The position numbers were made by a program, and so were the translations under genes. A stretch of DNA of 5,666 nucleotides, taken from contig QNAF01000181.1 of assembly GCA_003641405.1 (NCBI GenBank), forward strand, positions 1 to 5,666, written 5' to 3'. Below, in pieces: positions 1 through 4,471 of the stretch; position 1 is the first letter of the stretch; each line of letters starts with the position of its first letter. The notes under the pieces were generated by a model. That model saw nothing but the letters and a program-made list of their open reading frames with translations, was not told the DNA's origin and did no database searches. This stretch comes from Candidatus Zixiibacteriota bacterium (GTDB lineage Bacteria; Zixibacteria; MSB-5A5; GN15; FEB-12).

Positions 1-307
1 CCCTAAAGGGAAGGATCACGGCAACTGGAAGGGCGGACACAGGGGCGCAGTTGATACCGCAGCTTGGCAACAGCTTCGCAGGGATAGTCTTAAGCGCGAC
101 GACTACAGGTGTCAAGAGTGTGGAGATAGAAACAGGCAAGGCAGAGGATCGCGCATCAACCTTGAAGTTCATCACATTCAAGCAATCAGCGTTAAGCCCG
201 AACTTGCGCTCGATGCCTCCAACTGTATTGTTCTCTGTAGATCGTGTCATTACAAAACTCATAATTATGGCGGTAAAGCCTTAGTGCAGCGTGGCGGCAG
301 ATAGTTT
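1..307. mobile_element. Right-hand part of an HNH-bearing insertion in the capsid gene
   Basis: Capsid-like coding stops after the GGT codon at 310-308, and everything to the left reads as an antisense HNH gene, so the insertion edge is placed at about 307/308. The exact base is an estimate from where the family resemblance ends (TEFG, where relatives recalled from memory continue with an NS-V/I-P-Y type sequence). The left edge is outside the window. Two readings are possible: a group I intron in the capsid transcript with the endonuclease gene on the antisense strand, or a free-standing HNH gene inserted directly into the capsid gene. No conserved intron core could be identified in the 307 visible bases. 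Confidence 0.6.
2..304 (+). CDS. HNH homing-type endonuclease, C-terminal part (5' end outside window)
   Basis: Frame 2 of the plus strand is open from the window edge to TAG at 302-304 and gives 100 residues of a zinc-ribbon HNH nuclease. Seen in order: an N-terminal HGNWKGG motif (17-37), common in phage and intron-borne HNH proteins; a Trp/Leu/Arg-rich helix leading to KRDDYRCQECG with the first CxxC (110-121); the His-His pair of the HNH core (170-175); the central Asn (221-223); the second zinc pair CRSCH (236-250); and a final His (260-262). All hallmark catalytic and zinc-binding residues are present, so the visible part looks intact. The frame holds no ATG, GTG or TTG before the CxxC, so the start lies left of the window. 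It runs opposite to every structural gene, and its last 24 bases overlap the aberrant tail of the capsid frame. By family it would nick or cut DNA at an uninserted target to spread its element. The family call is firm; the type of element carrying it is inferred. Confidence 0.9.
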   Translation, partial: PKGKDHGNWKGGHRGAVDTAAWQQLRRDSLKRDDYRCQECGDRNRQGRGSRINLEVHHIQAISVKPELALDASNCIVLCRSCHYKTHNYGGKALVQRGGR

Positions 308-580
308 ACCGAATTCTGTCATTACTACGGAACCCTGAGTGACAGGAAAGGTCGTTGAAGGCATTACTGAGCCTTCAGATATTCCCGCTGTAAGCCCTGC
401 TACCGCAGTGTCTCCGTATACGTTCCAAACATATTCTTCACCAGCGTTTTTACCTAGAGCGACTTCTACATCGCAAAACTGAGTGAAGCGTGAAAGCGGT
501 TGAACTGCATTTCGCAGCTCTTCCGACAAAGTAGGAGTAGCCATAAAGCCACTCGATGCCGACCATAATTGTCCAGCCAT
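281..580 (-). CDS. Major capsid protein, N-terminal segment, interrupted (N4-gp56-like family)
   Basis: This 99-codon frame starts with MAGQLWS behind a strong ribosome binding site and matches, from memory, the N-terminus of the N4-gp56-type HK97-fold major capsid proteins. Shared features are the LR-AVQPL-RF-QFCDV segment (residues 22-38), GKN-G (43-47), a WNVYGD motif (52-57), a MP-T-F segment (73-78) and QGSVVMTEFG (82-91). Family members are several hundred residues long, so this is only the arm or N-terminal part and cannot form a capsomer alone. After Gly91 the frame continues only as KLSAATLH and stops (TAA, 283-281) inside DNA that codes for an HNH nuclease on the other strand. Placement directly after the scaffold gene fits the capsid identity. 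If an intron is spliced from the mRNA this is exon 1; otherwise it is a disrupted gene. Neither other minus-strand frame to the left resumes capsid-like sequence, so a simple frameshift does not explain it. Confidence 0.75.
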   Translation of the reverse strand: MAGQLWSASSGFMATPTLSEELRNAVQPLSRFTQFCDVEVALGKNAGEEYVWNVYGDTAVAGLTAGISEGSVMPSTTFPVTQGSVVMTEFGKLSAATLH

Positions 581-587
581 GATTTAT

Positions 588-593
588 ACCTCT
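588..593 (-). promoter_or_regulatory. Ribosome binding site of the capsid gene
   Basis: On the minus strand AGAGGT lies 7 bases upstream of the capsid ATG (580-578). It is the clearest Shine-Dalgarno sequence in the window, as expected for the most highly expressed structural gene, and it fixes the start at 580. It shows that initiation signals of the interrupted gene are intact. Confidence 0.8.
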
Positions 594-606
594 AAAGTTA
601 AGTTAC

Positions 607-1617
607 TCATCGACCCGCCATTGCAGCTCGATTTTGTTTCATCCTGTCCAGTACTGCGGCAGGGGAATTGTCAACCTCTTGAACAGTGGGAGTTCGATAC
701 CGACGACCCGCCTGTCTAGTTGGCTCACGTTGTAATGAAGCCTTATTATCCGCACGACTGCTTTGAGTAGCTTCAGCGAGTGGTTGCCCACCTATTCTGC
801 TTGAAACGCTCTCTGTTGCCCTTTGAATGACTTCTAGCGGGGATAAACTTGGATCAGCCTTGCTGATTACGTCTGTCTCAGCATTAACCGCGTTGTAAAG
901 TATGCGGTCCTGCACGATCTCTGGATGTGTGTCGCTCATCCATCTAACCCCTTCGTCAATCGAGCCACGATAAGCCTTATTAGCTGTATCAGACTCAATC
1001 TTTGCTACGGTTTCCGCCGTTATCTGCTGCGTTAAAGCCTGTACGTCAATGTTTTGGGTAGGCTTTTGCCGCCCTATCAAATTCGCCAGCTTTTGCGCTG
1101 CATCATCGGTGTTACCGTCATAAACATTCTCCAGAAACTCTTTCGTAGCTTCCAAAGAATCATCGTTCCCTACGTCCTGGCTGGATAGTTGGGATGTTTG
1201 CTGGGCATCTTGCTGCCCCTGCAATTGAGTGTAGTAGTTATCTAATTCGACTTTTCGTCTTAGTAACGCCTCCTCTCTTGCATCTTGCTCTATTGCTCTT
1301 GTCGAAGCCCGCGCTAACCGGCTATCGGCTGCGCCCTGCTTCTGAGCGATTGCTACGACCTCATCCCAGGTCCTCTCTTCGTCCACTCCGTCGATACGCA
1401 ATGTGATTGTTTCTTTTTTAGCGGCCTCTAGCGGCGGCTCTCCCATATCCGGCACGGAAAGCGTGTCCGGCTCCTTGCTATCTGCATTTGCAGCAACAAG
1501 GTCTTGGATTGACTGCTCGCGTGGAGATAAATCAGCCTCTTCAGGTAGTTCTACTTCTATTGGCTCTAGTTCATTTTGTGAAACGCCCTCGTGGGTAGCT
1601 TCTTGCTCGATACTCAT
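607..1617 (-). CDS. Phage capsid scaffolding protein
   Basis: This 336-residue protein lies between the portal and the capsid gene, the usual place for the internal scaffold that guides capsid subunits into a procapsid and then leaves. Composition and layout support this. Residues 1-66 are strongly acidic and low in complexity. Residues 70-105 carry an ITLRIDGVDEERTWDEVV module followed by an AADSRLARAS helix, resembling the VDG-E----LDEL----Q--AA-KRL segment seen in many phage scaffold proteins. A Gln-rich, charged helical stretch (106-150) probably forms a coiled coil, and residues 150-285 are mostly helical. The tail (about 295-336) is basic, with two Arg clusters and a final amphipathic helix SPAAVLDRMKQNRAAM; a basic C-terminal helix is the coat-binding part in P22-type scaffolds. 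No protease motif was seen, so a fused head protease is unlikely. The start at 1617 is supported by AGGT 7 bases upstream. It ends 26 bases before the capsid ATG. Sequence identity is not recognisable enough to name an orthologue. Confidence 0.78.
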   Translation of the reverse strand: MSIEQEATHEGVSQNELEPIEVELPEEADLSPREQSIQDLVAANADSKEPDTLSVPDMGEPPLEAAKKETITLRIDGVDEERTWDEVVAIAQKQGAADSRLARASTRAIEQDAREEALLRRKVELDNYYTQLQGQQDAQQTSQLSSQDVGNDDSLEATKEFLENVYDGNTDDAAQKLANLIGRQKPTQNIDVQALTQQITAETVAKIESDTANKAYRGSIDEGVRWMSDTHPEIVQDRILYNAVNAETDVISKADPSLSPLEVIQRATESVSSRIGGQPLAEATQSSRADNKASLQREPTRQAGRRYRTPTVQEVDNSPAAVLDRMKQNRAAMAGR

Positions 1618-1624
1618 AAGTTTT

Positions 1625-1628
1625 ACCT
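1625..1628 (-). promoter_or_regulatory. Ribosome binding site of the scaffold gene, overlapping the upstream stop
   Basis: AGGT on the minus strand lies 7 bases before the scaffold ATG at 1617. It overlaps the TAG stop (1629-1627) of the preceding 104-residue gene, so ribosomes finishing that gene release within the next initiation region. This suggests translational coupling. Confidence 0.55.
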
Positions 1629-1941
1629 ATCTTTTATTAGAAAGTTGTTGATGGGCATTGTGCCCTGCCGATATTGCCTCGTTAATCCAAACAAGGAAGT
1701 TTTTTGCCGTCCCAGCTTTCGCTTGAATCGCAGCAATCTTTCTTTTACGCCACGGTGCAACGGTTAATAATTGATAGCTGCAATCTTCAATTTCTTGTTT
1801 CGCGCAACCCGTTAGGTATCTGCCAAGCTCTGTACGAAGGAATGTTTCCGCGCCCTCGCCAAGCATAGCTTCCGCAAACAAGGAGTAGTCCTCCTCGTCT
1901 GCTGTCGAAAAGTCTGGCGTTACTGAGTGTAGCTCTGTCAT
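1627..1941 (-). CDS. Small conserved-type phage protein between portal and scaffold, function unknown
   Basis: This 104-residue protein has no recognisable enzymatic or DNA-binding motif. The N-terminal 25 residues are acidic and probably disordered. Residues 25-56 hold an LGEGAETFLRTELGRYLTGCAKQEIED segment that looks helical, followed by a short basic stretch PWRKRKIAAIQAKAG (63-77) and a second helix NFLVWINEAISAG (81-93). The pattern (an 'LG-YL-G-A-QE-E' helix, then a helix ending in a WI-EAI-AG motif) resembles small proteins I recall next to portal genes in other phages, but I know no assigned function. Its ATG overlaps the portal stop codon in an ATGA arrangement, so it is almost certainly co-translated with the portal. 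GGGAAG six bases upstream could act as a weak ribosome binding site. A role in head assembly is inferred from position only. Confidence 0.7.
   Translation of the reverse strand: MTELHSVTPDFSTADEEDYSLFAEAMLGEGAETFLRTELGRYLTGCAKQEIEDCSYQLLTVAPWRKRKIAAIQAKAGTAKNFLVWINEAISAGHNAHQQLSNKR
1938..1941 (-). other. ATGA stop-start overlap of portal and 104-residue gene
   Basis: On the minus strand the four bases read ATGA: ATG (1941-1939) starts the 104-residue gene and TGA (1940-1938) ends the portal. This arrangement typically allows translation re-initiation and ties the output of the two proteins. Confidence 0.85.
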
Positions 1942-4118
1942 ATGCCGCTTCCCATCCGTACTTTAATATTCATTTCACGATTTAGCGTGTTCTGCCTAGC
2001 CGCTTCAATATCTCGGTTCGTTTTATCCTTGCTTGACTCAATTGCAATCTTACTTCGCAGTTCTTCCACTTTAATGCCTTTAGCATCCGCCATCTTAATT
2101 AGCTCTAGCTCACGTTTAGCGGTGCTCTCACGGATTTCCCGCTCCGCATCCGATTGGAGTTTCATAGAAAGCATTTGCTGTTCATGCTGGTACTGCGCTT
2201 GAGTTTTCTGCTGTTCTGCTTGGGCTTCCGCTTGTACGGCTTGTACTTCAGGTGGCGGTAAGTCTTCTTTTTTCGGAGCATTAGGGTCTTCCTGTTTTAA
2301 GAATCGCGCTCCGTCCCCATATCCAGCGTAAGAATAGATTTCTTTAATAACCTCTTCCCACTCTGTTATTTCTTGGGCTTGCGGCATTTGCGCTGTGCTT
2401 TGTACCGCCATCATTAGCCGTTGTAGTTTTTGCTGTGGATTAGTATTGCCCATGCCTACGTTGACCGTCACAGTCAATTCTTGCTGTATCAATTCGTCGA
2501 ATTTCTCTGGGCTTCCCGCCATCTGTATCAGTTCTTCCTTTAGTCCTGCTTTGCCCGCAGCCAGCGCGAGGATTGTTGCATCGGTTTCGTAATACTGGAT
2601 TAGCTTCGTTAATGATCCAAGTACCTTTTCTACCCACGTCTCAATGAATGTTCGCATCGCGTATTCTTGAACAATGTTGGCACCGTTGCTCATCAAATTC
2701 ATGCCGCCAACCGTCTCATTCATTGCGCGATTAGATTGAACGGTACTTGAACTGAATGTTCCCATGAGCTCATCCATGTCCATATTGAGCCTATCTTGCT
2801 CCGCATAACTTGAGCTAGTAACGTCAGGCGTGTTGATAATCTCAACATCTTCCTTGGGGTTATCAACCATGATGCCGCCACCCGGTACGTTACGCATCAA
2901 TGCGCCTAAATCCACGTTGCCCTGCCGCTTAATCATGTACCGTTTATTCAGAACCAGCCTGACATTCTCATAGCGCTGGTCAGCAAGGATATTAATCTCT
3001 CTTTGTAGCTGCTCACCTAACTCTGATACGGACGATGGATAGTTACGATGTGCCTCAACCGTTGATACGCCAATCGTGTAAACATCGCGGCCATGCTTGT
3101 GGTAGTCCGTCAAAGGAACCGGCTCACTAAGCAGTAGGGTCGTTCCTATCGTGTAATAGGCCATATCCACACCTTCATGGTTGTAGATATTGAAATGCAC
3201 CCATACAGTCTTAAATTCGTTTATAACGCCAATGTCTACGGGATCAGTCCGGTCTTTCTCTCTAGCTAACCTTGTTGCATCGCCATCCAAGTTACCTGTG
3301 CCCGCAGCAATGATTTGATCCAGCGAGTATTCAAACCATTCTGGCGCATTGGTCTTCTCATTCTTGTGTCCCATTGAATTAAGCACATCCGTTGCGTACA
3401 TCGGCATTTGCTCAATAAGATAGGGGCTTGTTCCTGCTGGATCACGCCAATCAGCGTTAGGATCGAACCTGAAGTTTTCTGGTGCAAGCAGGTCAATAAC
3501 TGGCTCATCAGCCTCAATAACTGTATTGATAACCACCTCTTCACCGAGAACATAGCCTTCCTCATCAAGAATTTCCTCCCCTTCCTCGTCTAGCGCTGGG
3601 TTAAATTCTGTAACGTCACGGGTTTCATACTTCCAGTAATTTTTCGATATGCACACGCCGTATACGTTCGTGTCCTGATATGCGCCCATTGCGGTTAAGA
3701 ACCAGGGGATTGTCTTATCAAGCCTATGCTGCACCAAGACTTTGTTTAGTTTTGCGGATTTACTCTGAAGAGTGCTGTTCTCATCCACTCCTTTCACACT
3801 AACTAAATCGCTATTAGTGAATAATGCGGATGCAAGCGCCGCTTCATGCCCGCGAAGAGACGAGCGTATTTTTGGCCGAAACATCTTCTTCCCAGCTAAT
3901 GGGTCACGCCCTACTTCTGCGGGGTGCTCGCTATGAAAGTTATTGAGATTGGTCTCCCATTGATTGCGCACACTTGAAGACATGTAATCGGTCGATGCGT
4001 TATAAGCATTGCGGGCACGCTTAACCCAAATATCTTTTTCATCAACTAAAGCCAAGTCCTCAACTGGGTCAAGATCAGTCTCAAGCCTGTCGCCAAAATG
4101 CTGGTCGTCATTCATCAT
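1938..4118 (-). CDS. Phage portal protein (P22-like size)
   Basis: This 726-residue protein forms the dodecameric ring at the capsid vertex through which terminase pumps DNA and to which the neck attaches. Its length is close to that of the P22 portal. Recognisable parts are: the N-terminal wing with FRPKIRSSLRGHEAALASALF (80-100) and a helix leading to FLTAMGAYQDTNVYGVCISKNYW (140-162), typical of P22-like portals; an EPVIDLLAPENFRFDPNADW segment (205-224); the long helix SSVSELGEQLQREINILADQRYENVRLVL (362-390), matching the portal stem region; and a VPGGGIMVDN turn (411-420) in the tunnel area. Residues 620-713 are rich in Gln, Ala, Glu and Lys and likely form a long coiled coil or barrel-like tail. 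Residues 174-194 are an unusually acidic, repeat-like insert. The start at 4118 follows GGGCGAG at 4133-4127; a second ATG at 4115 is an alternative. It begins 2 bases after the upstream gene and overlaps the downstream one by 4. Confidence 0.9.
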   Translation of the reverse strand: MMNDDQHFGDRLETDLDPVEDLALVDEKDIWVKRARNAYNASTDYMSSSVRNQWETNLNNFHSEHPAEVGRDPLAGKKMFRPKIRSSLRGHEAALASALFTNSDLVSVKGVDENSTLQSKSAKLNKVLVQHRLDKTIPWFLTAMGAYQDTNVYGVCISKNYWKYETRDVTEFNPALDEEGEEILDEEGYVLGEEVVINTVIEADEPVIDLLAPENFRFDPNADWRDPAGTSPYLIEQMPMYATDVLNSMGHKNEKTNAPEWFEYSLDQIIAAGTGNLDGDATRLAREKDRTDPVDIGVINEFKTVWVHFNIYNHEGVDMAYYTIGTTLLLSEPVPLTDYHKHGRDVYTIGVSTVEAHRNYPSSVSELGEQLQREINILADQRYENVRLVLNKRYMIKRQGNVDLGALMRNVPGGGIMVDNPKEDVEIINTPDVTSSSYAEQDRLNMDMDELMGTFSSSTVQSNRAMNETVGGMNLMSNGANIVQEYAMRTFIETWVEKVLGSLTKLIQYYETDATILALAAGKAGLKEELIQMAGSPEKFDELIQQELTVTVNVGMGNTNPQQKLQRLMMAVQSTAQMPQAQEITEWEEVIKEIYSYAGYGDGARFLKQEDPNAPKKEDLPPPEVQAVQAEAQAEQQKTQAQYQHEQQMLSMKLQSDAEREIRESTAKRELELIKMADAKGIKVEELRSKIAIESSKDKTNRDIEAARQNTLNREMNIKVRMGSGI
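1980..2261 (-). other. Helical Gln/Ala/Glu-rich C-terminal tail of the portal
   Basis: Portal residues about 620-713 lack Pro and Gly almost entirely after a PPPE hinge and alternate charged, Gln and Ala residues with regularly spaced Leu, Ile and Met. This predicts a long coiled coil. In P22 the portal C-terminus forms the alpha-helical barrel that projects into the capsid; the same role is inferred here but not shown. Confidence 0.6.
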
Positions 4119-4120
4119 GT

Positions 4121-4468
4121 CTAAATCTCGCCCTTTTTTGCGCCTATAACGCCTTTGTGATCTCTGGCCAGCGACATTAAATCGCTGTTGTCAGTCACGA
4201 ACTTCGAGAGTCCGAAACGCTCTAGTATCTCCCCTGCCGCCATCTTAACCGCCTTCTCATCTACGGTAATGCTTCCGGTTAGCAGGATTCTAAACCGGTC
4301 TTCCATTGATAACTCAGGTATCCATACGTCACATAAATGACCTTTGTCATGCACATGAACGCCCCAATGTCGATTTGGGTACTCTTTAACTAAAGATGCG
4401 CCCAAACGCTTGCATAATTTATCGCAATAAAGCGCTTCTTTTAGTTCGTGCTGTTCAACTATCTGCAT
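4121..4468 (-). CDS. Small phage protein between terminase and portal, function unknown
   Basis: This 115-residue protein has no domain I can name. Visible features are an N-terminal helix with two Cys (residues 8-22), a Tyr-Pro then HWGVHVHDKGHLCDVWIP segment (34-51) that looks like paired beta strands, then helices including VKMAAGEILERFGLSKF (74-90). The combination YP--HW-VHV followed by GEILERF-LS resembles short proteins encoded beside terminase and portal genes in other tailed phages; I know no function for them. Several His and one Cys cluster in residues 34-46 and could bind metal, but no standard zinc motif is formed. It starts 3 bases after the terminase stop and ends 2 bases before the portal ATG; its last codons contain the portal ribosome binding site. 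Position suggests a packaging or head role, by inference only. Confidence 0.72.
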   Translation of the reverse strand: MQIVEQHELKEALYCDKLCKRLGASLVKEYPNRHWGVHVHDKGHLCDVWIPELSMEDRFRILLTGSITVDEKAVKMAAGEILERFGLSKFVTDNSDLMSLARDHKGVIGAKKGEI

Positions 4469-4471
4469 TTG

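Noticed and set aside
1..283. Frameshift as the cause of the short capsid gene
   Set aside because: The other minus-strand frames left of 283 hit stops and show no capsid-like sequence, while the same DNA encodes a well-conserved HNH nuclease on the plus strand.
51..284. Plus-strand 77-codon open frame in the HNH region
   Set aside because: It is an alternative frame across the HNH gene; only frame 2 (2-304) shows the full CxxC, HH, Asn, CxxCH pattern.
581..606. Promoter or terminator between scaffold and capsid genes
   Set aside because: The 26-base gap holds only the capsid ribosome binding site; no hairpin with a U tract or promoter-like pair of boxes fits.
1194..1651. Two plus-strand open frames opposite the scaffold gene
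   Set aside because: They are antisense shadows with Ser/Leu-rich, featureless translations and no ribosome binding site; the minus-strand scaffold frame explains the region.
1942..2592. Plus-strand open frames opposite the portal C-terminus
   Set aside because: Their Ser/Cys/Leu-rich translations mirror the Gln/Glu/Lys-rich portal tail on the other strand and show no domain of their own.
3266..3568. Minus-strand 100-codon open frame inside the portal gene
   Set aside because: It lies in a different frame within a convincing portal coding region and has no recognisable content.
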